Shown here piece after piece: positions 43,547 through 54,560 of a stretch of 64,000 bases of DNA. How positions within the stretch are numbered: position 1 is the stretch's first letter; each line of letters starts with the position of its first letter. The translations under genes and the position numbers were made by a program. Below the pieces are notes generated by a model. It was not told the origin of the DNA, did not search any database, and saw only the letters and a program-made list of their open reading frames with translations. The stretch is from Xenoacremonium recifei (Eukaryota > Ascomycota > Sordariomycetes > Hypocreales > Nectriaceae), in contig WOFQ01000005.1 in the NCBI GenBank assembly GCA_012184525.1, positions 248,001-312,000 on the forward strand. Direction: 5' to 3'.

Positions 43547-44530
43547 ATGTCGCCCGGTAACAGACAAAGAAACGGCGAGATCGATCATGTTGCAAAAACC
43601 GAAAGCAACTCCATGTCCTCCGCCACCCGGCTTCGGGCTCTTCTGGCTGAAGAAGGCAAGACAATTATAGCTCCGGGTGTCTACGACGGTCTTACAGCTA
43701 GAGTTACTCTGAACGAGGGCTTTGATGCCATTTATATGACAGGAGCGGGAACTGCCATGAGCCGCCTTGGACAGCCAGACTTGGGCTTAACCAACCTGAA
43801 CGATATGGTTGAGAACGCAGGCATGATCGCATCCTTGGATCGCTCAGTGCCGCTGATTGCAGATGCTGACACAGGGTATGGAGGACCGCTTATGGTCGCA
43901 AGGACCGTTCGTGCGTATATGGCAGCTGGTGTTGCGGCTCTTCATCTTGAAGACCAGGTCATCTCGAAGCGTTGCGGCCATCTGGGCAATAAGGAGCTTG
44001 TTGAAGAGAGCGTCTATCTGAGCAGAATCCGTGCTGCCGTTATGGCGAGAGAAGAACAGCGGTCTCTAGTAGGAAGCGACATCGTGATTATCGCGAGAAC
44101 GGATTCCCTCCAAGCGCTTGGCTATGACACCGCCGTCTCACGACTGAAGAATGCCATTGCTGCTGGAGCAGACGTAGCATTTCTCGAGGGTATAAGAACC
44201 CTTGAACAGTGTCGAAGAGTCTGCGCCGACTTGGCTCCCGCTCCTGTGCTGCTGAACATGGTAGCTGGTGGCGTGACGCCGGATCTAAGCGCTGACGAGG
44301 CTCATGAAATGGGTTTCAAGATTGTCATTTTCCCTACGGTTTCACTGGGAGCTGTCTTTGAAACTGCTACCGAGCATGTGAGGCGCTTCAAGAAGACGCG
44401 CAGGGCCCATGTTAGCGACCTTCAGAAGACAGGCGGGGTACAGGCAATGTTCAATGCGTTTGGGATGGCAGAATGCTGCGAATTTGACGCCAAGGCCGGT
44501 GGGACATCTTTTGCGAATGGAGGACTCTGA
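43547..44530 (+). CDS. isocitrate lyase/PEP mutase superfamily C-C lyase
   Basis: Single exon of 327 aa; a second ATG at residue 23 (MSSATRL) would also fit the family start. The alpha/beta barrel has APGVYDGLTARV; the metal site DADTGYGGP; and EDQVISKRCGHL, which contains the isocitrate-lyase signature K-R-C-G-H-L with the catalytic Cys. Phosphonopyruvate mutases lack that motif, so a lyase or hydrolase (oxaloacetate acetylhydrolase, 2-methylisocitrate or 2,3-dimethylmalate lyase type) is expected. The sequence around YMTGAGTAMSRLGQPDL is of the fungal oxaloacetate-hydrolase-like group. The likely job is cleaving a substituted malate or related 2-hydroxy diacid into pyruvate or glyoxylate plus an acid. 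Confidence 0.88.
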   Translation: MSPGNRQRNGEIDHVAKTESNSMSSATRLRALLAEEGKTIIAPGVYDGLTARVTLNEGFDAIYMTGAGTAMSRLGQPDLGLTNLNDMVENAGMIASLDRSVPLIADADTGYGGPLMVARTVRAYMAAGVAALHLEDQVISKRCGHLGNKELVEESVYLSRIRAAVMAREEQRSLVGSDIVIIARTDSLQALGYDTAVSRLKNAIAAGADVAFLEGIRTLEQCRRVCADLAPAPVLLNMVAGGVTPDLSADEAHEMGFKIVIFPTVSLGAVFETATEHVRRFKKTRRAHVSDLQKTGGVQAMFNAFGMAECCEFDAKAGGTSFANGGL

Positions 44531-44755
44531 GGGAGAGATGTATTTTGCACGAGTCTTGGCTAGATAGTCCACCTTAAACGTATCTACGTTGAACGAGATG
44601 ACTGTGTGCGCTGCTTCGGTTCCAAGAGAGGAATCGTGAGAAGTTTGAGACCTACACAAACAGTGGTTGGCTTCGCTGTCAAGTGATTCATTCACGGAAT
44701 AACGTGGCCTTGCCGTACCCCTCAGAGCGCCAAGTCTACCTCGTCAAATCCTCCT

Positions 44756-44767
44756 CCGAATAATCGG
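44756..44767. promoter_or_regulatory. CCGA-N4-TCGG palindrome, CMD promoter
   Basis: CCGAATAATCGG, 252 bp upstream of ATG 45019. Confidence 0.55.
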
Positions 44768-44824
44768 AGTCCGAAGTGTGGGTTCTCTCGCCATGAGTGT
44801 TGACCAGGGCCGAAAGGATGTACC

Positions 44825-44836
44825 CCGTATTATCGG
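44825..44836. promoter_or_regulatory. CCG-N6-CGG variant site, CMD promoter
   Basis: CCGTATTATCGG keeps the CCG and CGG ends and the 6-bp spacer but has T instead of A at position 4. Confidence 0.4.
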
Positions 44837-45018
44837 TCGGGAAGGCAGTCACTTACAGTCCAAGAGGGACAAATCATGATGATTATCCGGGAATGTACGT
44901 GTTTGGGGGCATGTCAATCTAGATAAAGCACCCTATCCATACTGATAGTCGTCCTCCTTAGCCAACACACCCAAACACCGTCCATACTGTGTCTCACATT
45001 ACCGCACGCATCATCGCT

Positions 45019-45789
45019 ATGGCTCTCACCAAAGAACAAGAGACCCTCAAAGCCGAGTTTCTCAAATATGATAGCTGGTCTGAGGCATGGGAGTCTCTTC
45101 TCATTCTCGACCCCGGCTACTTTTCCGCTTGGCTCAAGCTTCGCATCCCCGCACGCAAGAATGTTCTTTCGCTCAAGCATCAGGAGCTTATTCTGCTCGC
45201 TGTTAGCGCCAGTTGCGTCCATCTCTTTGAACCTGGCATCCGCGCCCATACAGTGTCATCGTTAGCGGCAGGAGCCACAAAGGAGGAAATTATCGAGGTT
45301 CTCGCGATAATTCCCGCCATTGGTGTGCATTCGATCACTGTGGGGGTGCCCTTACTGGTTGAGGTCCTCGAGGAGATCGGGGCACGAAAGCCAGGGCAGC
45401 AATTAAGCGAACTTGACGCGAAACAAGAACGGATCAAGAAAGACTTTACAGCCTTACGCGGGTATTGGCATCCGGTTTGGAATGCAGTTCTTGAGATGGA
45501 TCCTGATGCTCTTGATGGCTATACTCACTTTTCCGGAGAAGCGTGGCGGAAGCAGAGAAGTGTCCTATCTCCCAAAATGAAGGAGCTCATGTATGTAGCC
45601 GTTGATGCCGCGACAACTCATCTCTATCAGACAGGGTTGAAGCTTCATATTGCCAATGCCGTGCGATATGGTGCCACCGCAGAAGAGGTGATGCAGGTCT
45701 TTGATCTCGCGGCCCTGATGGGAGTTCATACGAACCTAGTAGCGTCCCCAATCCTAGCCGAAGAACTGTCCAAGCGTGGAATGCAGTGA
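45019..45789 (+). CDS. tandem carboxymuconolactone decarboxylase (CMD/AhpD fold) domain protein
   Basis: Single exon of 256 aa from the ATG in CGCTATGGCTC. Two CMD-type all-helical units are visible. The first is around LSLKHQELILLAVSASCVHLF...HTVSSLAAGATKEEIIEVL (residues about 50-105). The second is around LSPKMKELMYVAVDAATTHLY...HIANAVRYGATAEEVMQVF (about 185-235). The CxxC peroxidase pair of AhpD is absent, so it is not an alkylhydroperoxidase. It is more like gamma-carboxymuconolactone decarboxylase or related lactone/decarboxylase proteins. It may decarboxylate or isomerise an intermediate of the pathway formed by its neighbours. Two CCG-N6-CGG sites lie in its promoter. Confidence 0.85.
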   Translation: MALTKEQETLKAEFLKYDSWSEAWESLLILDPGYFSAWLKLRIPARKNVLSLKHQELILLAVSASCVHLFEPGIRAHTVSSLAAGATKEEIIEVLAIIPAIGVHSITVGVPLLVEVLEEIGARKPGQQLSELDAKQERIKKDFTALRGYWHPVWNAVLEMDPDALDGYTHFSGEAWRKQRSVLSPKMKELMYVAVDAATTHLYQTGLKLHIANAVRYGATAEEVMQVFDLAALMGVHTNLVASPILAEELSKRGMQ

Positions 45790-46101
45790 AGCTGGAAACG
45801 AATGGTTCTTACAACTGGGAGAAAGAAAATTAACTATACTTTACCTCTGAAAAACTCTCCTTTACAGTGATATTTAATAAAAAAAGCTTGATCGTACCCC
45901 CAATTGTCGATCCGGGTCTCAACGCGGGGATAGAGGCTAGTGCTCTCATAGCGTGATCTCCAGTGCAGTACTTAACAGCCCTGGCTCCCCCTCAAGACTC
46001 CCCCCTCACTTACCCAACTCTGAGCTCGCAACGGCGTTGTCATACTCAGCTTGGATCTATCGGAGCAACGAGACCCTGCGTTGAGCTCACTCAGTGCCGC
46101 A
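45790..46101. other. intergenic, promoter of regulator 1
   Basis: No gene and no CCGA-N4-TCGG site seen; a looser CCG-N10-CGG pair lies in GATCCGGGTCTCAACGCGGG (about 45.91 kb). Confidence 0.5.
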
Positions 46102-48134
46102 ATGCCTGGCCAGCTCCCGTCAGTCAAGCGCAGGGCATGCGTTGAATGCCGTCAACAGAAGGCAAGCGTATTTGATTCCAATTTTGGGATGCTCATCTAA
46201 CCGACAGCTCCAGCTTCGTTGCGATGCCAGCCAGAACCCGACAAACACCTGCTCAAGATGCCGGAAATTTGGCATCCAGTGCCTTTTCTCGGACACGTTT
46301 CAGCGTAGAAAGCGACACACGTACGTTGCCAACAAACCTCCCGGTCTTCGATTGATCTTTGTCTCACGTTCGGTAGTAAGGCCCAAATGCAACGGGAAAT
46401 TGACAGCCTGCGGAGGCAAGTCAACGGACACCATCCTGGCCGCTCGACTGGCCCTGATCCGACAGCGGTTTCGCTGTCGCCAATCGGCAACGGACACTTC
46501 GTAGCAGAAAATCCCAATTCATCACAGGTCGGCGAGGAAAGTCCGGAAGCCGCTGAAGCATCGAACAACCTCACCAAGTCGTTTACTGAGGCCCTCGAGC
46601 AGGATGGTCTGGACCTGGAACCTTACAAGATCAACGATTGCTTCAACTTATTCTTCGCACATTATCACCAATACCTTCCAATTCTCCAAGAGGGGTACTC
46701 ACCGAGCGACTACTTCGCGCTCAGTCCGTTCTTATTTTGGGCCATCATTGCCGTTGGTGCTCGGCGATATACCCAAGATCCCACCATCCTCAGCAAGCTA
46801 GCACCACGGGTAACCACCCTCGCTTTTCTGTCCGCGCCAAAGATCCAGGTTCACTTAGAAACCATACAAGGGTTGCTGTTGATATGCAATTGGCCTTTTC
46901 CTATGGACACAATTTATTCTGATCCTACCATGGTCTTTTCAGGCGTCCTCATGCAACTAGCAGTGCAGAATGGACTACACATGATCGGACAGCGGCTCGA
47001 TTTTGTTCAATCTCCATGCGAGCCGGACGAGAGCCAAGAATCTTTCCGTGCGCGACTCTGGCTGCATACCAAAGTCGTTTGCCAGAACACAAATCTCTTC
47101 ACCGGACTCCCGCCTCATATAGTACCAGATTGCTATAGCACAGAGCCAGAAAAGCTGGCAAGGCTGTTGCGCCCAGGTGAAATGCAACGGCATCAAGTTC
47201 AGACGACTCTCGTCCAAGCCTTGAAGACGCTAATGGCAAAGACTGCTGAAGACAGCCCTCTCTCGACATTCATTGACGTCTTTGATTCCCAACTTTTAGA
47301 GAACATCCGTGCACTGACCGGTGGCCTGAGTGAGCGCTCTCTAACATATGCTTTCCAAAACTGTGCTGATCTTGTAGACGACGTCTATCTCTACACCGCA
47401 CGACTCCATATTAGGGCTTTCCAGCTATTAGACAGCACTCAGCCTGCGCAACTGGTCCCCCTCATCGAGTTGCATCAACTTGCCATCTCGTTCATCAATA
47501 TAGCTGCTGATCTTGAGGAGACAGAGGGCTTCGCATCGCATAGCCCGGAGGCATTCTTCCGTACACTAAGTTTAGCCTGCTGCGTTCTCCTGCGCATCTC
47601 TCGCAGCACCCTGCGACTTCGAATGGATTTGACGGCTGGGGAGCGAGCCTTCTTCACTGGCATCAATCTCTTCAAAAGACGATCAATACAGAAAACCGAT
47701 ATCAACTCTCGTTCTGTAGCCGTCATGCAGCAAATTTGGCAGAGCCGCCAAATCTTTCGAAAGTCTGACGGGACAGTAGATAGCCTTCATGTCCGTGTTC
47801 GTAACAGAGGGGTAAGTGGCGCATTTCCTGGTCGCAAACCAGCCGAAATGCGATTATGGACTGATTGAGCTCGTAGTCTATGGGAGTCGTATACGATTGT
47901 TTGTGGTACTGGCGTCAAGAGACAAACGGAATACCAGACCCCTATTCAAAACCCACACAGAGCGACAGGGGAAGTGAAGGAAGTCTCGGGTCTATTGATC
48001 CATTATTGAGCTCTCTAGACATGGATGCCACCACAACCCCTCCAACCGAGACTCAATTCCCGTTTATCACTGACATTAACACTCTCTTACCTGAATGGGA
48101 GTGGTTCTTCAACTCTTCGGAATGTCCAATGTGA
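46102..48134 (+). CDS. Zn2Cys6 transcription factor (cluster regulator 1)
   Basis: Model join(46102..46161,46214..46320,46377..47811,47877..48134), 619 aa. The first intron is GC-AG (AAG|GCAAGC..CTCCAG); using this junction restores a canonical binuclear cluster: ACVECRQQK joined to LRCDAS, then CSRCRKFGIQC (C-x2-C-x6-C-x9-C-x2-C-x6-C). A linker and short heptad region follow (TKAQMQREIDSLRRQV), then the fungal_trans regulatory domain from about LEPYKINDCFNLFFAHYHQYLP. The C-terminus is acidic (LPEWEWFFNSSE). Homodimers of this class bind CGG triplets, and the CCGA-N4-TCGG palindromes upstream of module A genes are natural candidates. It is convergent with regulator 2. Confidence 0.92.
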
Positions 48135-48334
48135 ACTGCGGACAGCGCGAGGAACTTGAAGGGGGCTTGAAGTTCAAACTGGTTCAACTGAATATATGAG
48201 TAACGGATATTGCGCAGACAATAAATACTTGTAATGAAGTCGCCAACATACGTGGCTGTTGATCTGACATGACCTTCTCTCTTGCCTTCACACCTCTCCA
48301 AGATGCCATTTCTAGTTAACATAGTAGGTAAGGT

Positions 48335-50596
48335 CTAAGAGTCTTTCAACTCGTACCATGGCAGTTTACCACCCAAGATGTCATCAATGTCTTGAATTAT
48401 CATGCTGTCGCCACCCGGTGCCGTAATCTCTTCAGGTGGATTCTCTGCTGGTATATCACTTTTTGCCGCCGCTGTCGTATCCTGTGTCAATTCTTGCAAC
48501 CCCAAAAACGTTATGAAGTCAAGGTCCATTGTCAACTCAGTCTCGGGAACCGTCGGGCGTTCACTGCGGCATGCACGAACAATGCTCTCTTTGATCTCAC
48601 GAATGCAGGGCCACCTGTCGTAGACGGCGTCCATAGCTTCAAGGATCAAAGAAAGCGACCGTGATGTCTTTGCATCATCCCATGTAGCGCCTTCAAAGTA
48701 CCGCTTCATTAAAATGGTGCCTGCCGCAGTTGACAATGTGTGAATAAAATCCAAGGGAAGTCTGTCGTAACGATAATATCTTGAATAACTTCGCATCAAG
48801 CGAAATATAGCCTGTAGCGATTCGTAACAAATCTCAACGTCCTCGCAATGAGAGATCCCGGGGTTGCTGAATAATTGTCGTGGGGGTCGATGAAGGATGA
48901 TCATCGCGGTATGGAAAAGCATACTTCTCGATGCATTAGCTATAATCATTGGCAGCAGGGTGATAAATAACAGCTTACTGGAGATGGAGGACACAGGATG
49001 GGACTTGCCCTACGGTCCATTGGTTCCAGTACAATTTTCCGGGAAGACTTGTCAGCCACTTAACCATCAGGACATGGATTCTCTGAACCGTTGCTGCTAC
49101 AGCTGAACTGTCGGCATTGGCTCTGCGGTTCTCGAAGAGATCTGCTATCATGATGTGTATAATTTTGGAGAGCTCGGCTTGGTAAATAAATGCACCAACG
49201 AGAGCAGTGCCCTCCTCATAAGTTTGCGAGGCATATCCTGGACCAACATACGTGTTCAGCAACCCTTCCCAATCAGTAGGGTATGGTATTCGGACGGCAT
49301 CACGAACATCGGATTCGTGAAGATAGAGAGCAGCTGGCCGGCCAAAGTAAAGACTTAGCTGCTTATCTGTGATGAATGCCGCCCAATAAACACGACGTAA
49401 GATTTCGTGGTCAATGTCTGGCTGAGAAGTATTCCAATTATTGGGATCGAGGTGAAGTCCCATCTCATGAGCAAGTCGGAATGCCATGCCACAGAACAAC
49501 CACCCTTTAGAGGCTCTGCCATGGCCAATCTCTCGTTGCCCTAGCAATATCAGGGCTTGTAATGTAGTCAGATCCGGGTTGTCGAGAGCCGTATAGAGCA
49601 AAGATTGTGCCTGGAGCGAGAAGACATCGGACAGTGGCAAAGTCGAGTCATCGCCCGTCGCAAGCGCGCCCATGGCACAGATCGCGTACAGAAGCATGTC
49701 TGAATAATAACGACCAGCCCCGATGTCATAATCTCGAAGAAAATATTCCCGATAAACACACATATTGTACTGATACTGCTCCTTGAAGAAGGTTGACATC
49801 AGTCGTTGTGACACTTCGTCATGCGGAGCATACTGGAAGAAGATGTCCCGCGGGCTGAGAAGGTTGGTCTCTGGCGAGTTCTCGTTTCCCAAAGAGCTCC
49901 GTTCTGCGTCGTCGGGATCATCAAGAGGGACAGAAACTTCTTCCGAAATGTGAATCTGGAATAGGCTCGTTCCACCGTAAAAGTGTGCCGAGTTCCCAGC
50001 AGCTAACCGGCGAAGCTGTCCAGCACGAGCCCGAGCAAGACCTAGACGACTCAGATCATCATTAAGTGAGTCCGAAGCTGTGGCCGTCGCATTGGGTTGG
50101 GTAGGGGGCAAATTCGAAGAGGAACAGAAGCCCGCGAGCATGTCTCGACGCTTGTCGTCATCAGCTGATGCGAGCTTCTGAATGAACTGCTCCAAAGAAG
50201 CAACCTGGCCTTCCAAGGCCTGGACATATGTCTTCGGCGTTGGCCTTGATGAAACTCGTCAGCCAGGACACTCTGTCTAGCAGGTTAGTCACGAACCTCA
50301 TCTTCTCCCCGCTGCCGACCCTGACACATTCCATGCGCGCTTTGGCACACTTTGAACACGGCTGACGACGATCACATTTCGTCTACATATTTCGTCAACA
50401 ATGATCTTCGTATCGAGCTTTCTCGCTTCTCACCTTCCTCCGTCTACATCTCTCACATCTGCAAACAACGGCGGTTAGCATACGGTCGCGTGACACTTTT
50501 TTACTAGGGTATTGCGGAGACGCAGGGGACTTACGATATCGTCGCCACCTCTCCAATGGGCGTCTTTGAACTATTGTTCGAGATCTCCTTCTCCAT
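48335..50596 (-). CDS. Zn2Cys6 transcription factor (cluster regulator 2)
   Basis: Model complement(join(48335..48923,48979..50244,50297..50382,50434..50458,50535..50596)), 675 aa. Exon 2 is only 25 nt, and the binuclear cluster is split over exons 2 and 3: SCERCRRRK joined to TKCDRRQPCSKCAKARMEC (C-x2-C-x6-C-x5-C-x2-C-x6-C). The linker RPTPKTYVQALEGQVASLEQFIQKL forms a coiled coil for dimerisation. The fungal_trans domain (from about FFQYAPHDEVSQRLMSTFFK) includes the signature region RRVYWAAFITDKQLSLYFGRP. The 50245..50296 donor is GTTCGT, weak but needed for the frame. Its upstream neighbour is the second permease, so it may regulate module B. Confidence 0.9.
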
Positions 50597-51303
50597 ACTT
50601 GCGGCGAGTGGCATTCAGTGTGGGCTGATGGGCTCCATTGGCTATGGGTCGTGATGGAGACAGGTTGACAAGTGATGTAGGAAACTGGAGTTTGGAAGAA
50701 GTGAGATAGAGAATTGACATCAACCCCAGACTCTGCATCAACGTTCCGGCCGAGATATCAAGGGGAAGATCAGGCATGCACTGCCCCTTGCAAAGTAAAA
50801 TCTCCCATGAGTCGTGCCAGGCAGGCTAACCATTCCTAGCCACCATCCGTGATACCCCGCGAGATATCATTGGTGAGAGCCGGTTGAGGTCGCCTCAACA
50901 TGACCCACAGATCTGGTGGAAGTCCGAAGATCCGATGGTCGATACCGGCACAATGACTAGCTAACCGCAAAGGATTCCTTCGCATGATAGTCGTCCCAAG
51001 CCCTTGGTAAAGTCCGAGCGATTGATGGGGTACGTCGCAACGATGGTGTATGAAAATTGGAATTTCTGGTGTTCTTTGGGCTAGGAGATAATTCTGACTA
51101 TAGTTCATATTCAATACTTGAATGAAAGCATGAGTAAAGAGTTGCTCAATCAGCAGAATAAATGTGTTACATTGTAATAATCTTGACTCTACATAGCCAT
51201 AACTTCACGAACAATCCACCATAAAGTACAGGGTTAGTATCCTAAGTCAGGACATGTACTCCACTGCACCCCTATAAGTAAAGAAAGTAAGGGGCGATGC
51301 TCT
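50597..51303. other. intergenic, promoter of regulator 2
   Basis: No gene supported; ORFs at 50571-50777 and 50836-51114 (minus) lack domains, and the first overlaps the start of regulator 2. Confidence 0.55.
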
Positions 51304-53174
51304 TTAATACACGTAGCGGAACTCCAGATGGCCTTCTCCAGTGGTTTCCTTTCGATCGTCCGGGCGCTCTCCCTTAACGATTTGCTCCTTTCTCCGATTC
51401 ATGGTACGAAGGTAAAGAATTTGGGCTGATATAAGACCCATTGCAATAAGCCCAGAGCCTAGAGAGCACCAATGCCCCAGACGGTATGGAGCACTTCGAT
51501 AAACCTGGGGAGCAACGACGCCTGCAATATTTCCTACGGTCTGTTGAATGCCAATAGCTGTAGCACGTCTGTAGTGAGGAGCCATGTTGTTGTTGATCCC
51601 TGGCTATGTCAGTGTCTGTTATTCCATCGTGACAAAGGTAGCATACAAATTTCGTTGAGTCCAGGGCCGCAATATAGAGGCACCGCAATGAGGTAGCACG
51701 CAAAGTATCGCACACCCGGGCTGTTCGGAACACCAAGGAGGATTGCATAGCCGATAATAGCAAAGACGTCAAGGATCAAAAGAAGCTTTTATGGGTGTTA
51801 GCAAACACGGAGAAGTAAGACAAGTAGAAGTATGCTCACAGTTCCTCTCAGCTTCAATCTATCACCCAGCACTGCTGCAGACTAAGTCGAAAGGTCAAAG
51901 TCAGATTGCCCATGCAATTGATACGGTCGGAAAGTTGCTCACAAAGAAAGTGACTCCGCCAAGGAAATACACCGGAACGCTCAGGTATTGGGCCTGGAGG
52001 GCACTGAAGCCGAGGTCGCTCTTCAAAATTGATGGTAAAAAGGTACTGAATCCGTAGAGAATGATGTCTTGGAAGAACTGGATAAAAGCACTTCGACGTA
52101 ATAATTAGCAATCTTGAAATTGGCAAGCAAGTATCTGCACTCACGTGGCCCAGACTTTGGGGTCCATCAAAGCTCGTTGTACTTCCGCCCACTCAAAGAC
52201 TTGTCTACCAAGATATTCCTTCTGTTGTATCTCCCTCGCCAGCATGACTTGCTTTTCCTCGGAGCTCCAGAATTTTGCTCGCGTGGGATCTTTTGGCAGA
52301 CCGAACCATATCCAGGCGACAGCCAGGAAAGAGATGATACCTTCGATGATGTAGAGCCAACTACATCTGCGAGTCAGTTCCAAGGGATTCTCTCCAGGAT
52401 TCTGTGGCCTCACCTCCAGGAATGCAGCGTCCCATTACTTTTGATCTTGGTGATGCCTGTAGCGATAAGTCCACCAAACATGCCAGCTAAAGACACAGAT
52501 GAAAACAGATACGCGAGACGGAGACCCTAGAAACTAATTTTAGCATTTCGCCTTTTTCGCATTTCACACGGATTGCTAACCTGTTCCTCTCGCTTGTAGA
52601 CCATAGTGATGTAGAGGCTAAGGCATGGAAAGAAACCAGCCTCACAAAGCCCAAGCAACAGTCTGACTGCCACGAGGTCCCCAAACGTTTTGATAAATGC
52701 TGTCCCAATAGTCACGACAGACCAACCAAGGCACATGATGGAAATGGCGCGATGGGGCTGCAGTCTCTTCATGACGAGCACGACCGGAAGCTCAAAGGTA
52801 ACGTACGTGGCGAAGAAAACGCTGACTGCAGTGCTGTATTGCGAACCGGAAAGTCCCAGCTCTTCAGTAAGCCCGGCTACAGCAGCATTGCCAATGTTGC
52901 TGCGATCGAGGTAGGCGACAAAGTAGAGAACTGCAAACAAGGGCGCAAGCCGGAGGTCAAGTTTACGCAGAACCTGCTTCTCCAACTGCTTGTCGGGGAT
53001 TAAGGAAGTCGGTGACACGCTGTTGGAATCGATTCCGACAATCTCCTCTTCGCCATCCCTGCTTTGGTCGCAGGGAGCGCTGGTCTTCTCGTCCTCAGGG
53101 CGCATGACGGACAGTGACAATGGACTCGAGTCAGAAGGGTAAAGGAACGAATCCTGCGTTGTTCCGGATGTCAT
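51304..53174 (-). CDS. MFS permease, allantoate/anion:cation symporter family (second copy)
   Basis: Seven exons: complement(join(51304..51599,51647..51785,51840..51881,51943..52090,52145..52360,52414..52526,52581..53174)), 515 aa; exon 5 is only 42 nt. Family marks: LDLRLAPLFAVLYFVAYLDRSNIGNAAVAGL; LLLGLCEAGFFPCLSLYITMVYKREEQ; SWLYIIEGIISFLAVAWIW; IQFFQDIILYGFSTFLPSIL; and INNNMAPHYRRATAIGIQQTVGNIAGVVAPQVY. It differs strongly from the intronless permease at 37-38.7 kb, so the two are not a recent duplication and probably take up different acids. It is divergent from the beta-hydroxyacid dehydrogenase gene. Confidence 0.9.
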
Positions 53175-53533
53175 GGGCTATCTGAGGGGGTCCAACCCCA
53201 GATTTAAATGTTGAAAAGGCATTGGCCTCTTATCTGCAGCATGACTCGATCCATGGCGTGTGGTCAAAGTGTAGAGTGAAGGCATTTCGGATACCGGTCA
53301 AGTTCCTCACTAGCTAGCACGAAACAATAGCGCGGGCCTGATATGACAAGGTCCACATAACAAACGGAAGTCCGATGCACCTGTTTAGCCTTCAGGTACC
53401 ATGAGCGAGGGAATACCACTGTTAGTATAAGACAATGGCTGTAGAACACAATCATATGTAATCTTGAGTAGCTCTGCTTTCTCCTTATCTTCAACCTTTT
53501 CTTGATCCAATTTCATCGCTGTCGCAAGCCACA
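53175..53533. promoter_or_regulatory. bidirectional promoter between permease 2 and dehydrogenase
   Basis: 359 bp. No CCGA-N4-TCGG site; it has CGGAAGTCCG (53365-53374) and CGGATACCGG (about 53.29 kb) instead. Confidence 0.55.
53365..53374. promoter_or_regulatory. CGGA-N2-TCCG palindrome, dehydrogenase promoter
   Basis: CGGAAGTCCG, 169 bp upstream of ATG 53534. The same form recurs 165 bp upstream of the aldehyde dehydrogenase ATG. Confidence 0.4.
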
Positions 53534-54560
53534 ATGACCGCCTCCGTCCAATCAGTGGGCTACATCGGGCTCGGCCTTGCTGGAGGGCCCCTGGCTCAGA
53601 ATGTTGCTAAGAAGGGGTTCAAGACCATCGTACGCGACGCTAATGAAGCGAAAGTACGTGCCTTCTTGGAAGAAAACAAGGATCTGCCTGTGCTCCCGGC
53701 TACCGATGGCCCCGACGCCTTCAAGGATGTTGATGTTGTCATCACCATGGTTCCCAATGGCCACATTGTGAGAGACATTCTTCTGGGCGAAAAGGGAATC
53801 GCTCCGCATCTCAAGCCAGGTAATTACTTCTTTTATCTATATCATAGACTCGGCGCTTGCTCATCGCTGTTCAGGTTGCGTCATCGTCGACACTTCCTCG
53901 TCAAACCCATTCGGAACTCAGCAACTTGGCAAAGACCTTGAAAAATACGGTATTCGCTTGGTTGACTCTCCTGTCACTCAAGTCCGCATGCATGGAATTA
54001 ATGACGGAGAAGCCACCTTTATGATTGGAGGTGCCCCTGAAGACATCGAATTTGCCATGCCAGTCCTCAAAGCTATGTCTCGTTGGCGATTCATCATGGG
54101 CCCTCTAGGCAGCGGCCATGTGATGAAGACATTCAACAATTATGTTACAGCAGCAGGTATTGCGGCTCTGAATGATGCCTTCATTGTCGGCCGCAAGATG
54201 GGTCTCGACCCCGTTCAAATGACAGACGTCCTCAATGTTGGAACCGGCAGGAATTACGGAACCTCCCATTCCATCAGGGCGGAAGGATTGACTCGGACTT
54301 ATGCCAGTGGATACGGTCTAGCTTTGCTTGTCAAAGATTTGGGCATTAACCTGGATCTTTGCACGAAGATGGGCATAGATACACAACTAGCAACACATAT
54401 GCACGGACTGTTCAAGGAAGCGCTGGACGAACCCAACGTTGAGCAGAGCGCCGACTATACCGAGTGCCTCAAGCTCTGGGAACGTAAAGCTGGTTTCCAA
54501 CTGCCAACTGCTGTCGGGATCAAGGAATGCGACGAACCGCGAGATTTTGAAACGCCATAA
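53534..54560 (+). CDS. beta-hydroxyacid dehydrogenase (3-hydroxyisobutyrate dehydrogenase-like)
   Basis: Model join(53534..53819,53875..54560), 323 aa; the 55-nt intron has a GTAATT donor and TTCAG acceptor. The NAD(P) site is GYIGLGLAGGPLAQNV. The catalytic Lys region GPLGSGHVMKTFNNYV and the C-terminal helix KDLGINLDLCTKMGIDT (family K-D) are conserved. The substrate-binding signature, usually D-A-P-V-S-G-G, reads DSPVTQVRMHGINDG here, which implies an unusual substrate carboxylate pocket. Expected reaction: NAD-dependent oxidation of a hydroxyacid to a semialdehyde or keto acid. An aldehyde dehydrogenase follows on the same strand, so alcohol to semialdehyde to acid is a reasonable inference. 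Confidence 0.9.

Larger units (their letters stand above)
44531..45018. promoter_or_regulatory. promoter of the CMD-domain gene with two CCG-N6-CGG sites
   Basis: No gene seen. CCGAATAATCGG at 44756-44767 and CCGTATTATCGG at 44825-44836, about 250 and 180 bp before ATG 45019. Confidence 0.6.
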
